NCBI RefSeq assembly: GCF_963676685.1
Contig: NC_092348.1
Location: forward strand, 22,047,386 to 22,111,385
Direction of reading: 5' to 3'
DNA length: 64,000 bases
Origin: Mytilus edulis
Lineage: Eukaryota; Mollusca; Bivalvia; Mytilida; Mytilidae
Position 1 is the stretch's first letter. Each line of letters begins with the position of its first letter. The notes below the pieces were generated by a model, which did not search any database, was not told the DNA's origin, and worked only from the letters and a program-made list of their open reading frames with translations. Below, in pieces: positions 11,038 to 23,269 of this stretch. The position numbers were made by a program, and so were the translations under genes.

Positions 11038-11725
11038 TTAAATCCTGAAGTTTTTTTTATGCAAAATACATTTGCCAAGCGCTGCGCCACAATAAAAATA
11101 TATCTAAATATCTTCAGGACATAGTAATTATCTGTTTTAGAAAGCAATGCTATAAATACAGGAACTATAAAATAGTTTGGAAGATAAAATGTAATATCAG
11201 CTGATGAGTTAGAATTCAAATGCACGAATCACAGATAATATCACGTGTACAAAATAGGTCACAATCATTCATTGTCAATCATGTTTATGACTATGAACAA
11301 ATGAACCAAATGCTTTTGAATGTAACCACGTAATCCTCAGTTATGACACCGAATAAGCAATATAAAACAGGTAAATAGTAGTATCGTATAAAGTGTAAGA
11401 TAAACAACAAGTGTAAAAACAAACGATATTACTCGTATACAACAATTACCTGAATATCTTAACGGTGAATCGAAACGTAAATGATGGTTTTTTTTGTAGA
11501 CGAAACGCGCGTCTGGCGTACATAATTGTGAGCCTAGTATCTCTAATAACGTTTTTGAAATACTGCATTAATCAATGACGTGTTTTTCAATAAAAAAAAA
11601 ACTGTTCTTCTTGAAGATTTGTTCCTTATTCATATGAGATAGACTTCAAGCAGGAGGTTCATTGGAAGAATATCATTATTCTTTTATTTCACATTCCTCT
11701 ATGTTTCCAAAATAAATTAATTTAG
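11038..11725. other. Downstream flank of gene 1
   Basis: 11070-11440 aligns with 23940-24300 and, in part, 63800-63990 (TATGACTATGAACAAATGAACC / TATGACTATAGACAAATGAACC), so the tandem unit extends beyond the 3' ends. A short ACGAAACGCGCGTCTGGCGTA repeat fragment is at 11499-11545. Confidence 0.5.
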
Positions 11726-11726
11726 T

Positions 11727-12140
11727 TTGGCGACTATACGGATCAAATCTTTCTAACAGAACTTTAAGTAGACGACCTCAAGGCTTATGTCTAGAATTTG
11801 AAAATGAAGGTCGGTTAGACGAATTCTATTTGATTTTTATACAATCAGAGGTTAATCTGGCTTAAAACCAAGGTTCATCCACTGGTTTCACATACGGAAA
11901 CGTCTGTACCTAGTCAGGAAATTAACTGTTGATTTTTTTGGATTGATGAGTTTGAGCTTTTGATTTTGCTATTTTATAAGAAACTCTCCGTTTCAAATAT
12001 TACTTGGAGTAAGGTATTTTTGTTATAATACTTTTGAGAACAAAACTTTTCAAGAAAAAAAGGATTTCAGCTTTTCGATTAACTTTCTTTTTCTATAATA
12101 TATATTATAGCAACATCCAAGCAGCGCCGATATATAGATT
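11727..12140 (+). mobile_element. Decayed reverse-transcriptase fragment
   Basis: GGCGACTATACGGATC...TATGTCTAGAATTTGAAAATGAAGGTCGG and AAAAAGGATTTCAGCTTTTCGATTAACTTTC correspond to the VERIYP / YLDLHLEIDNEGR / DDFSFPIVNFPF region of the element at 24364, interrupted by another dispersed repeat at 11835-12010. Confidence 0.55.
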
Positions 12141-13370
12141 TTAATGTTCGTCATGGTGTGTAAGTCTGTGTTCGACGTTTGAGTGTCCTGTTGGTATACT
12201 CCGCCTCTCTTTCATTTACTATAATTAGTTATCAAAGGTACCAGGATTATAACTTAGTACGTCTATATAAAGGATGTTTGCTTGTTATGTTTTGGAATTT
12301 TTGTCATATTTTCGTAATCCTCTGGTTTTATCCAGTTGAATGCCTAAAAAAAATTGCCCATTGACCCCTATTTTACTTTTTAAAATCTTAAACTTGTATA
12401 ACTATTAGCCATCTGTAAACATCTTTAAAAATCCGTGTTATTTTTTGATAGTTTTAAGCTCTTAAACTTGTCAATGATAAAGCTATTAAAAATCAAGAGA
12501 GAACATTTTCCCACCAAAATTTCAATGGCTAACATCTCGAAAACAAGCACATTTGCTTATCTTTTTTTTTTTTTTTTGCTCTTTTGGTTCCTTTAATAAT
12601 CCCCTATCAATATATACTAGTGTTATGCAAAGCTTGTTATTTTGAAACTGAGTAGCGAACCTCCTTAACACTACAATCTCACTTCGTATATGCATGCATG
12701 TCAATATATAACGTTAGTACAATCAGGAACTACTTGCTACGTTAACATCATATAATGTTTTCTAAAAATATAAATGATAAATCACGCAAGTGTTCTTTGC
12801 AGTTGGACCAACAATCGTTTATAAATAATTATCTATTTTTTGTATTCCTGTTTAATTCATTGTTGTGCGTTGTCTTCATGCCATTTTGTTTTTCTATATT
12901 AACGTAGTAGTTTGTTTTAAATGGATTAAGAAAATAACACAATGTTTACTGCAATTTTTGACATTTTTACCTAGTATGTCTTATTCCTTTTTCTTCATAC
13001 ATTGTTATGTAGACAAACTAGTATTACCATATTGTACCTACGTATAGTAGTTTTAGAGCTTTGGAAATGTACCCATAACATATAAAGGTATCAATGCTTG
13101 CTAAGCAATTCAGAACATTACATCCCAAGTGTAGCAGTCTGGGCTATACTGCATTTATCTTGTCTGTTTTTCCGTCAGGCTGTTTGTTCTTTCTCCCCTC
13201 CATTTTAAATCTTTCGTCCATACATCAAATATGTCCATCACACTATTCCCCGATACTTTTCAACATTATTTCATATATTTTCAGCAGCCTGTTAGTAATG
13301 AATTTTAACGTGTTAGTGCTTTTGTATCTGTTATATACCTACAAGTACTCCCTGTTGTAACAAAGAACCA
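12141..13370. other. No gene seen
   Basis: AT-rich. Short open frames at 12179, 12522(-), 12865 and 13094 have no recognisable domain; the hydrophobic ones reflect T-rich sequence. Confidence 0.4.
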
Positions 13371-13830
13371 TTCTGTATCTGTGATATTAGAGGTAAAGGT
13401 ATAGAAATGCAGCCATATATCATTAAAGTAAATCCTTGTGTATTGTATTTATCAGTATATTGGATCAGTCAAATGGTTATTTGAATTTTGGAAACGAAAC
13501 AAGAAATAAAAGAAGTTAGCACTGGTTTACCAAAACTATTAGTGTATTGGATTTGTGGTATTATAAGTAGAGCTACAGAAATGCAGCCATAGATGATAGA
13601 AGTAAGACTTGATTCAACATCAAAAAGTTATTAGAATTTTGAAAAACCAAACAATGGATGAAAGAAGTAAACCCTTGTTTAACAAAGCTATCAGTATACT
13701 GTTTCTATGATAAAGTAGTTAGATAATTGTTAAATGATAATTGACAGTATTCATGCAACGTATATTAAATATGTGATATAGTAGTTAGAGATTTAGAAAT
13801 GAAACCATATGTAATTAAGGTTAGCAGTTG
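13370..13830 (+). repeat. Degenerate tandem repeat, spacer copy A
   Basis: Four or so imperfect units of about 100 bases built on AGTATATTGGAT...GTGATAT...AGAGCTTTAGAAATG...CCATA(T/G)ATGATAGAAGTAA...CTTGTTTAACAAA. A related array stands at 50030-50470 before spacer copy D. Confidence 0.6.
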
Positions 13831-15440
13831 CTAAGAAAGACAGAAATAGTTAAGGAGGCCGAGACGAAACAATATTTTGATGTTTTATGCGTTGGACAGC
13901 CATCCATGGTAGGAATCTTCAAATGTTCATTAAGCTATTTATTTTTCAGTGGATTAAACAGCCTTAAATGTAGCAGAATTTATAATACAATTTTAATAAC
14001 TTCCGTGTATTTAAGAATTAATATTATGAAATGAATTATTTATGGTAATTTGTAAATGCAGTATGTATATATATTATGTTACATTCCTTAATTTGGCAAT
14101 CACAGAATTGACTGTGAAATGGTTATTTCTATTATGAAATATTAAGCTACTGTTTGTTATTTTTGTGTGACTATAAATACTATTCTATATGAAAATTGTA
14201 AAATCTACAACAGACTAGAATTACATGAACATCATGAAATCCTGATGGGAGTTAATCAGATTCGCAGATTACACTAAAATAATTATACAATATGTCATCT
14301 TATGTTATTCGGTCAGTGTTGTGATTCACATTAAGTAATCTCATCATATTGCAGGATCAAAATTTTGTACGGCAGACACGCGTTACGTCTTCTCATCAGT
14401 GTCCCTTAAAAAAGAAATTTAAACCTAGTATAAAGTACATATTGAAAAAGCATTGAGGATTAAAATTTCGTAATGATTTGTAATATACAGCAACGGTAAT
14501 CTATTCCTTCGACATCAATATTTTGTTAAAAAGTGTTTTTAATTCAGTTTGAAGGGAATCACTTATGGTATATCGATGAAATTTTGTATCACTTAGAGTA
14601 GGATTGGCACATGTTATATCCATTGAGACAGTTCGACCAAACCACTCGGTCATGGTCTATTGACATTGAAACCTTTGCTTAGTTAAAACGTAAAAGTTTC
14701 TAATTAAACTAGTTTGAGGAGAACCAGAAATGATAAGTTTATATGGTGTGTAGTTGTAGAACCATTGGCTCATTTCATATCCATGGTGATAATTTGGGTC
14801 CGCCCCTATGTCATGTTCTTTTGACTTTGAAACTCAGCAGAGTACATTTGAACGTTCGTTTTATGTCAGTTTAAGGGAATCACCAATGAAATTTGGTCTG
14901 ACGTTTCATTGTGTTTTGCATATCTCATTTTTCATTGAGATTATTATGCTCCGCTCAGTCAATGGTTTATTAACTTGAATGCATACTTTACATTCTACAG
15001 TTAATGCGAACGTCATTTTCAGGTGAACCACTAACGTGCATGATGAATCAACATATTTGAAATCCATTTTTTTATGATTTGTATTTGACATTTCCACGAT
15101 GAAAGGGAGTCAAAATAGGGGTGATCTATCAAAGGAGATTTTGACTTCTCTGGCAGGTGTCCTGTCTCGGGAGTCTCTTAGATCTAGATTTCTAGAGGTT
15201 TAACTTTTAGTTTATCTTTTGTGATATTTTGGTGGACTATATTTTGAATAATCAATTACAATTTCCGACTGCTACCACAGAAGTTGGTTCCTGGTCTATT
15301 AATGTCATGGATCTCATTCTGTAGGGAGATCATGGGATTAAAAGTATATATGGCATCCAATGAGTTCCATTACAAATAATCACATTTTAATTAGAGTAAA
15401 TTGTAAAAATTGTGCAATCAACTCCTCCTACACTTATCAA
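13830..15440 (+). repeat. Intergenic spacer, copy A
   Basis: First of four diverged copies (B 29770-31045, C 34380-35915, D 50910-53400). Shared landmarks: GAAAGACAG(A/G)AATAGTTAAG, AATTTGTAAATGCAGTAT, ACATTCCTTAATTT, GGTTATTTCTAT, GTTAATCAGATTCGCAGATTACAC, a partial 360-type repeat at ~14355-14480, TGACGTTTCATTGTG and CAGGTGAACC. No gene. Confidence 0.7.
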
Positions 15441-16330
15441 ATCTTGACTGTAATGAATTTCTTAGACTTTTTTCAGTGCACATGCTATTATTGAAATATT
15501 AATCAATTCACCAACAGATATACTAAAAATAAGTACACTAAACAAAATCCATTGTTTTGAAGGTGATTTTCGTAGCAAGCATCAAATCGTTTCGAATCGT
15601 AAATAGTTGTGAATAAATTAATTACTACAACACATCTGTCACTAAAGGCACAACGGTGTTACGATATAACTAAACATATTCAATGATAAGAACTATTATA
15701 TGAACTCGAGCAAGTTGTGTTGTTAGAATAGTTTGTATTTACCTTTCAACCCCCAACTTTTAAACTTCTAACAGAGGAACAATCAAGAATTATAGTAGAA
15801 CACATACTAAATTTTATTTGCAGATTAAAAATACTTTCCAATTAAAGTAATATAGATAACAAAACAAAGGTAAACGTGAAACAAAACGAAAATAATCAAA
15901 CTTAATGAACGAAATCCTGCAAGTGTTGAAGGCAGTATCGAAGTATTTAACTAACAATTTGCTTAAGAAAAAAATTTTCAAATTTAATCTGTATTTCACT
16001 TAAGATACCATAATGCAACGTCATGAAAATAACAAAAACCACATTCCATCTCGAGTACATTATACGAGTCGTTCTTTTATTCAACTTGTTAATAGAGACA
16101 AATCAAAGTAACAATGAAAAGGTATAATTCGAAGATAGAAAGGGACAAACGATGGTAAAAAGGGGAGAATACTCCACAAAACTCTACACTGAAAACTTAG
16201 CTTTGAATCACCATGAAAAGCAGAAAGAACTGTGTTAATTCAATTTAATGGTAATCAGCAGTTTTTAGTTTTACAAAATCCAGTATTGAGCGGCTGCTAT
16301 ATAAATTGAACACTTGTCATGGAGTGATAC
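15441..16330. other. Upstream flank of gene 2
   Basis: Aligns in parts with 4340-4800 and, at 16225-16320, with 32150-32260. No gene seen; the minus-strand frame 15814-15999 is unremarkable. Confidence 0.45.
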
Positions 16331-16639
16331 TAAAACTATCTTAAGATGACTGCAGTAAGATAAGTTATTGTATCTCTTTCAAGGTACACTGCACTTTCTT
16401 ATGTCAATTTATATGCAATATATTATGTAACTATTAATACAGTTATTGGTTCTGATCCCATATTTAAAAATGTATTTGTACGAATCTGCGTACACATATT
16501 GGAATGAAATTCTCTTCAATCTTAAAAATGCTATAAAAACACAAAAGAATAGCTAAATTTTGATCTAACAAAAAGTACAAACTGCTAACGATTGAATATG
16601 CAAAACAAAAAGGAAGGAAAACTCAATCCTTTAAAGAAA

Positions 16640-16748
16640 AACCATGAACAACATGTTTCACGAATGAACATTATCTTATTATTTCTGGTTTTAAAAAGTT
16701 ATACAGTGTATGATCAATTCTAATGATCGTAACCAAGTCTTCTAAAAG
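16640..16748 (+). promoter_or_regulatory. Gene 2 core promoter and leader exon
   Basis: Aligned with gene 1 and 3 promoters (TTATTTCTGGTTTTAAAAAG, then GATCGTAACCAAGTCTTCTAAAAG and donor GTATGTCT at 16749). The TATA box reads TTTAAAAAG instead of TATAAAAAG. Intron 1 (16749-17194) is only about 450 bases, against 2.1 and 1.6 kb in genes 1 and 3. Confidence 0.6.
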
Positions 16749-17214
16749 GTATGTCTTGTGCTTTATCTTGAGTGTCTTGTTTGCTTTTTGTTTTTTTATT
16801 TATAACATGTTTATATATGCACATACACATGAATAGAACAAAGATATGTTGCTGATAAAATATCTTATCTTATCTTTTCTGATAGTTTATACAAAATATC
16901 AAACTACAAAGTAACAATATTTCGTTACTCGTTATTCACCAGTGCACACATTCACAACAAAGTCTAACAATTATTTCCATAGAAACAAGTTTCTTTTAAA
17001 AGAACACCAATTCTATATCGTAATTCCTAGGAAATGTTATGTTATAATGATTAATTGTGGTTTACTTCATATTAAGGACAAGGTCAATGATTTCTCTTTG
17101 AACTTATTTACTTTGAAATCTGAATTTGGAAAAAAATGATGTAAGGAAAACAAAATGAAATTGCGAAATAAAATAATTGATTTTTTTAATTTAGAGTTTA
17201 TCTTGTTCCGCAAT

Positions 17215-17254
17215 ATGCAGAAGGTTCTACTTATCCTGGTATTGCTCTTGACTG
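17215..17254 (+). CDS. Gene 2 coding exon 1 (signal peptide)
   Basis: Thirteen codons plus one base; two codons shorter than genes 1 and 3. Acceptor TTTAATTTAG ends at 17194, donor GTAAGT at 17255. Confidence 0.8.
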
Positions 17255-20200
17255 GTAAGTTGCATATTATATATCAGTATTTAAAGAAGATGGGTAAAGG
17301 ATCTCAAAATATGGAGAAAGATTGAATACTTCAAACTTGTTTAACTCAACCTGTTTGTTTTGTTGTGTTGACGGGTCGCTGTTATAATGCTTACACCATT
17401 TTTCTCCTTTCATTCAAACATGCTGTTTATACCAAGAAAGGGAATTATATAGATGTTAACTGAACTACCAATTCACGTTGGAAAAATTACTTTGCAATGT
17501 CTTGGTCCATCCTTGTGTAGGAATGCGTACTTGTATTCAAACAATATAAGGGCATACGATACAAAAAATATTTTTCTCGTTGAATTTTCTTTACAATTTG
17601 ACACAATGACAAACATACCTTCATGAATTTCTTTTCGCAATAATAGTCTCATAATTTATTTTCATTTGCAATACTTTTCCTATAAAATCACAACACTTCC
17701 AAACGGAGAGAGACCTCAACCCATATTGTAAACCCACATTATGTTCGCATCCTTATGAATGTGTAACTTGAAGGAGGTGCCATTGAGGCTCTGAAGTTAG
17801 ATGGTCACGCTGAGGTATGATTGTCTTTATGACGCATGATATTAAGTTTAGAAAAATAATAATGTCCTATTATTATGAGAGTTTGATTTATTGCATAGTC
17901 ATTATCTACATTCCATATCTTATACAGCTGCAGTAAAATCCAATTACAGGGATCTATTTCATTCCTCACTCTCATTCAAACAAGCCGATTTGATTTGTTG
18001 CTTCTATGGAATATTTGAAAGTTGGCTTACTTTTTTCCAAACATATATACACTACAATGTAACAGTTATGAAAGGAAATGCAATTACTACTTATTATAAT
18101 ATTTGATTTAAGCTAGCTATACTTTCGATCATTCACTTACAAAACATCGAAAGCTGCTTCTAACCAAAAAAAAAGAACATTAAAATCGCATCTATGACAT
18201 TTGAACATAGTAAACATTGAATATATACTTAATTTAAATCATCGCCCTTTAGCGTTACCCCAACGTACCGAGCTGTAAACTTGATATCGTCATAATAACA
18301 CCATTGCACTCCCGCGTGATCAAAAGACACTTTTACGTCAAACATTCGCACATCATCGTGACCGTTGAGGTTCAATGTCCCACAAATATACAGTGTGTTC
18401 GTTTTCCTTTGTAAATACTTAATTTTAAAATACAATTAAATTCAAATAATCAATTTGTTGACGTTATTGATTTTTACACGATCATTGGATGCTTTGCGAT
18501 AACATGAATCATTATCTACACTTGGCACTGATTGTTGACGACTATCTAGACGTTTCATATATAGACTTCGACCATCAGTCTCCAATCGAAATCCGTCTCT
18601 TTAAACGAATCCAGGTTCTTTAACAGTGTCCAATATTTTAACACTATAATCGACGTCCAATGTGACGTCATGAATTTCTAAAACGTTCTTCGCTCATTGA
18701 TGTCCAACACAATTGAAAGTACACAAATGGTAATGCCAATTGACAGAATCAAAAAGTTCATTCAATAGTTGAACCGTTGTTATTCTTATATCTACATCAA
18801 TTTGAGTTTTTTGTTCAATAGTTTTCAAAGGTACCAAGCTTATAATTTTAATATTAATACGCCAAACGCACGTTTCATCTACATAGTTAAAAACAGTTAA
18901 AAACCAAACAAATACAAGTTGAAGTGCATTGAGGACCCAAAACTTAAAACAAAATGCGCAAAATACGACTTATGTTATATATGTCTGGGATAAGAAAATC
19001 CCTAGTTAACTGGCAATTCGCATTCGGAAAATACATAAAAAGGAGGATGAATAGAGAACACAAATATTGGACGTATATTTGAGAACCAAAATAAAACAGA
19101 CGTCGATTAATAAGGCATATAATTGGCCGTATATTTGAAATCTTATGTCATTATGACTGCAGATTCGGATGTCTGTTTTGAGAACGTACGTCCATTAGCG
19201 ACCGTTTGTCGATCTTAGTCTCCATATACTAGTATATAAAGAAAAGAAAACAGAAAAGAAAAACCAAGTACAAGCATACCATTTTCTTGTGAAACAATAC
19301 CTTTGAAATAAATCAGTATGTTTGTCGATATTCTTCTTCTTCTTCCTCTTCATCCAACTTCGGGGGTAGACTCATAGGTAGAAGTGTAAAACTGCCCGGA
19401 AACTTAGTGCTTTAATTAAAATGGCTAAGAACAATAACGTAGAATAATCTATTGAATACCATATTATCATTATTTACAGTGGCTTTGGTGGTTAAATAAG
19501 TTTGTGTGGGTGTTTCAACTGTTAAAGTGAATATGCGACTTTTGAAGGATTTCAGCATGTTAGACATACCTATATTACTTCAGTTATTGCATGCCAGCCA
19601 GAGATGTTGTTCGGATGAAAGAATATTCAAAGAAATCTTTAGTAATTGCTATTTGCCGAATTTATGTTGCCTCTGCGACTATCAAATTCTGTTAAATTGT
19701 TCTTTTGAATTTCTACTTACCTTTAATTAGTTTTATGAATCTTTGTTAATCTAGCTATTTATCGTCTACTAGTATTGTTTTTACTTTCCCATTGCAATGC
19801 ATATATCATCTACTAATCTTCTTCCGGTGTTTTGTCTTTCATGCTGCTTTCCTCTGAATCGGCTCAACCTGATGTGGTGCTATTTATGCGGATATCATAC
19901 AGGGGAAGAGTATCCAACGACTGGACGGACAAGTGATGTTTACATGAAGTTTTTAAACTTACGTGTGCAGGTTTTTTTTTAATTTATTTGTGCGAAGAAA
20001 ACCCAACGTTTCATGTGCCTTGCAGGTGCTATTATTATTTATTTGTGTTCCCCAGTCCAGATCATGACTTACCATTACAACTTACTGTCTTTAACTGATT
20101 ACAAAACATGGTTATGTAACACTACAAACTCCTCAGAGTCTGAATTGACTAGTTTTTGTGCTCAACCAGTAAAATCGAGCACACATTTTACTCGACTAGT

Positions 20201-23200
20201 CTCGACATTGTCTCGACTGTACTTAACTGTACTTAAGTGTACTCGACTAGGTCTCGACTTTACTTAATTAGTCTGATTCAGTACTTGATGATCTTTGTGT
20301 AGTCTGAAATGGTCTTGACCAAGGCTCGACCTGTCTTGACCTGTCTCAACTAGTCTCGACTCAGTCTCAACCAGTCTCGACCTGTCTCGACTAGTCTTGA
20401 CCTTCAAATTTAGTTTTCACTGGTGTAAATTCAGCCCATCTAACTAAATTAAATATTGATCTTACAAAATTCAAGCTTATTAGGTAGTTTGATTTATTGC
20501 TGTGAAATGAAAGAATTTAATTTTACAATATGTAAAAAAAAAAAATTATTATATAAAAATTCAGATAGGCATCTTTAATTTTTTTTAATAACTTTTTCAA
20601 ATCAACTTGTATTTTCATCAAACTATGCAAATATCTTAGATATATATCAAGCTTACTGAATCCCATTTCATTTAGTGTTTTGTTATATTGCTGTAAAATT
20701 TAAAAATAAAGTAATCTTGGTAAAAAAAAGCTGGGATTTGCAATTCAGACAAAATAGAGATAGTACACTTTAATTTGTGTAATAACTTTTTCAAATCAAC
20801 TTGGATTTTCATCAAACTATGCAGCTATCTTAGATATATGTCAAGCTTATTGAATCCCATTTCATTTAGTGTTTTGTTGTATTGCTGTAAAATTTAAGAA
20901 TTAAAGTAATCTTGGTAAAAAAGGCTAGGATTTGCAATTCGGACAAAATAGAGATAGTACACTTTTATTTTTTTAATAACTTTTTCAAATCAACTTGGAT
21001 TTTCATCAAACTATGCAGCTATCTTAGATATATATCAAGCTTACTAGATTCCCATTTTATTTAGTTTTTTGTAATATTGCTGTAAAATTTAGAAATACAG
21101 TAATCTTGGTAAAAAAAGCTAGGATTTGCAATTCGGACAAAATAGAGATAGTACACTTTAATTTTTTTAATAACTTTTTCAAATCAACTTAAAAAATCTA
21201 TACAATAATCAATCATCTGCAAAACGTCTTGCATTGCAAGTAACGTGTTCTGGTAAGTCATTAATAAATATTAAAACTAATATTAAGCCTAATACTGTTC
21301 CAAAAGGAACACCTGATACATCAGCTAATTAATAAGATTTAACACCATTTAAAAGTATCTTTTATTGACTGTAAGCTAAAAAAAAATCCGTTGTCCAATT
21401 AAAGTTTTGATTCCAGATACCGTTTTTGAGCTAAGCCTTGAAGGAATTTATCAAATTCTTTAGAAAAAACTAATGTATAACATCTATTTCATTTTCCATC
21501 TGCAAATGATTTTGATTTAACTTGGATACTAATAATAAGTTCTACATTTTTGGCTAATAACACCTTTTTATGACAATTGGTACACCGCCACTTTCATTTC
21601 TGACCCGTGTTTTACCTAAACCATAAAATATTTTGACTTAATTTCAGTTGTGAAACAAACTTCAGGACAGAAATGTTCTTTAGAATATTGTCGTCGAACT
21701 CATAGAGATGACTGTAGATGTAGAGGCTGTTGTGGGAGTAAATTTGAATGTAGCATTGATAGATTTATATGTCACAAAACTTGGGATCATCTACGTCGAA
21801 AATCGATTTGTAGTTGTAACTGTTATGCATGTAGTAAGTATTATTTTTTACATATTAATTTTGGTTGCATATACACTGAGAATACAAGCATTATTCATTT
21901 TAATAGATAAAAGTGAGAAGACGATTTACTTAACATATAAATTAAGGATGTGGTCTTAGGCGTAATTGTAAATACTTAAATCAAATAATTACAACAGTAA
22001 ATTAAATACTGGTGATGTCAAAGTATATATTACTAGGCAATATTTTGAAATTCGGAGAAATTTAGTATAGTTTTAAAATAGAAATTTGATTAAAAATTAT
22101 ATGTTATTGCTGTTAATACTTTACAAATATTTGGGAATAAGAACATTGGTTATTTTTTCAATAGAAATCAATAAGTCATAATATGAAGCATGAAAAGTGG
22201 ATAATAAATACAAGATAATCATAACGTGGTGACGCTACATTAAACTGCAAATTCATATTTGTTTTCTTTATTTTTTCATACTCAGATTTAAAATTGATTA
22301 AAGGAGGTGAAAGATGCTCAAGGGAATATCAAATTCATTAGCCGAAAACAAACCGACAGTGCCATGGTTAAACACGAAAAAAAACCAGACAAGCAACAGT
22401 ACACAAAATATAACACAGAAAACTAAAAGAATTAGCAAGTCGAAACTCGCCGAAAAACTGGAGTTGATCTCAGGTACTCTAAAAGGGAAAGCATATCCTG
22501 CTCCACCCGCGCCATCAATAAAAAAATGATGGAAATCAGCAAAAACGAACACGGTGACTCTTAATATTCTCGTTCAATTTTGGTCACATTAGTACTCCTT
22601 ATTCATATAAACTGTTATGCTAACAACTTTAATTTAGGTTTGTGGTTTATGTGTGTATTTATTCTTTTTTAACATCATAGCTTGGTTAATCTAAATAACT
22701 TATATATATTTAGGTCAAATATTTTTGTCAAATAGTCTTCTTTCCAACTTGTCTGTTGATCTTTTTTTTTTGTTCAGTATTGGGTTTTTTGGTGTGGTTT
22801 TTTTTTATTTGCGTTTTATTTTATTTTTTTCTAAAGTGTTTGAATGATCATTTGGTATCGATCGCCTCCCTTTTTTTATCAATTTTTTGATAAAAAGTTC
22901 ATAAATTGGATTATACTTTATTTTAGTTATTTTCGAAACAATTTATAATAAAACAAAAGACAAAACTATATTACCAAGAGATTGTTTTTACTATATGTTC
23001 TGTAACAATAAATAGAGTTTATTACAGGCAGTAAAGCAAATAAACTATATCATACACCGAATTAACATCATGTCAGGATCAATAAAATTAGAAAAGTATT
23101 TATAACAATAAGTTGTATTTAACCTATTCAAGTTTATTTGCAGCACATAGTATGGGGCTACCTAAACCAGGACGTACTACAACGCCGCCGCAACAAGAAA

Positions 23201-23223
23201 ATGACACAATATTTTCAGAATGA
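17215..23223 (+). CDS. Secreted cysteine-rich peptide, gene 2 of cluster (three coding exons)
   Basis: Coding exons are 17215-17254, 21648-21833 and 23144-23223, all phase-1 joins with GT-AG introns, giving 101 residues. Residues 1-13 (MQKVLLILVLLLT) are the signal core. Cysteines lie at 23, 28, 36, 38, 41, 42, 48, 55, 68, 70, 72 and 75: twelve, an even number allowing six disulfides. The loop between C55 and C68 (HKTWDHLRRKSI) is short and mixed in charge, not the Arg-rich loop of gene 1. The tail is Pro/Thr-rich (PKPGRTTTPPQQENDT). The core is basic (RRTHRDD, CRCRGCC). Intron 2 is 4.4 kb because of tandem repeats. The cysteine pattern begins and ends like myticins (C-x4-C ... C-x-C) but has more cysteines; family not recognised. 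Secreted defence peptide is an inference. Confidence 0.82.
18229..18693 (-). pseudogene. Unrecognised decayed coding-like fragment
   Basis: One minus-strand frame stays coding-like for about 155 codons with only three stops, and has richer codon use (CGT, CGA, GTC, GAC) than its AT-rich surroundings. It includes LEIHDVTLDVDYSVK, FRLETDGRSLYMKRL and, at the end, FDVKVSFDHAGVQWCYYDD before a stop at 18229. I do not recognise it. It lies inside gene 2 intron 2 on the opposite strand, so it is more likely a captured mobile-element or foreign gene remnant than part of the host gene. Confidence 0.4.
20147..20400. repeat. Imperfect CTCGAC minisatellite
   Basis: Many copies of (G)TCTCGAC and ACTAGTCTCGAC separated by 4-12 bases, best preserved at 20330-20400. 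Period irregular. Confidence 0.7.
20560..21190 (+). repeat. 194-bp tandem repeat, about 3.2 units
   Basis: ACTTTTTCAAATC occurs at 20591, 20785, 20979 and 21173, exactly 194 apart. Units share CATCAAACTATGCA, ATCTTAGATATAT, TAATCTTGGTAAAAAA and GACAAAATAGAGATAGTACAC. Located in gene 2 intron 2. Confidence 0.9.
21648..21833 (+). CDS. Gene 2 coding exon 2 (12-Cys scaffold)
   Basis: Acceptor TTAATTTCAG, donor GTAAGT at 21834. Encodes VKQTSGQKC through the last Cys and first base of a Thr codon. Reading past the donor gives an open but meaningless extension of about 25 residues. Confidence 0.85.
21834..23143 (+). other. Gene 2 intron 3 with old retroelement tail
   Basis: At about 22350-22525 it holds, in minus-strand sense, the same retroelement 3' tail seen in the matching intron of genes 1 and 3. 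The 71-residue open frame at 22314-22529 is an accident of this tail. The rest is AT-rich with no gene. Confidence 0.6.
23144..23223 (+). CDS. Gene 2 coding exon 3 (C-terminal tail)
   Basis: Acceptor TTTATTTGCAG. Twenty-five full codons after the split Thr codon, then TGA. An AATAAG hexamer follows at 23260, aligned with the AATAAA of gene 3. Confidence 0.75.
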
Positions 23224-23269
23224 AAAATTACAAAAAGATTGGAGAGATGTCGGTACTGAAATAAGATAC

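Larger units (their letters stand above)
17255..21647 (+). other. Gene 2 intron 2
   Basis: 4.4 kb. Contains a decayed unrecognised coding-like fragment (18229-18693, minus), a partial 360-bp-type repeat at about 18800-18990, an imperfect CTCGAC minisatellite (20147-20400) and a 194-bp tandem repeat (20560-21190). Confidence 0.6.

Noticed and set aside
22314-22529. 71-codon frame with purine-rich leader in gene 2 intron 3
   Set aside because: Aligns with the reverse of the retroelement 3' tail seen at 24790-25100 and 55640-55830; not a gene.
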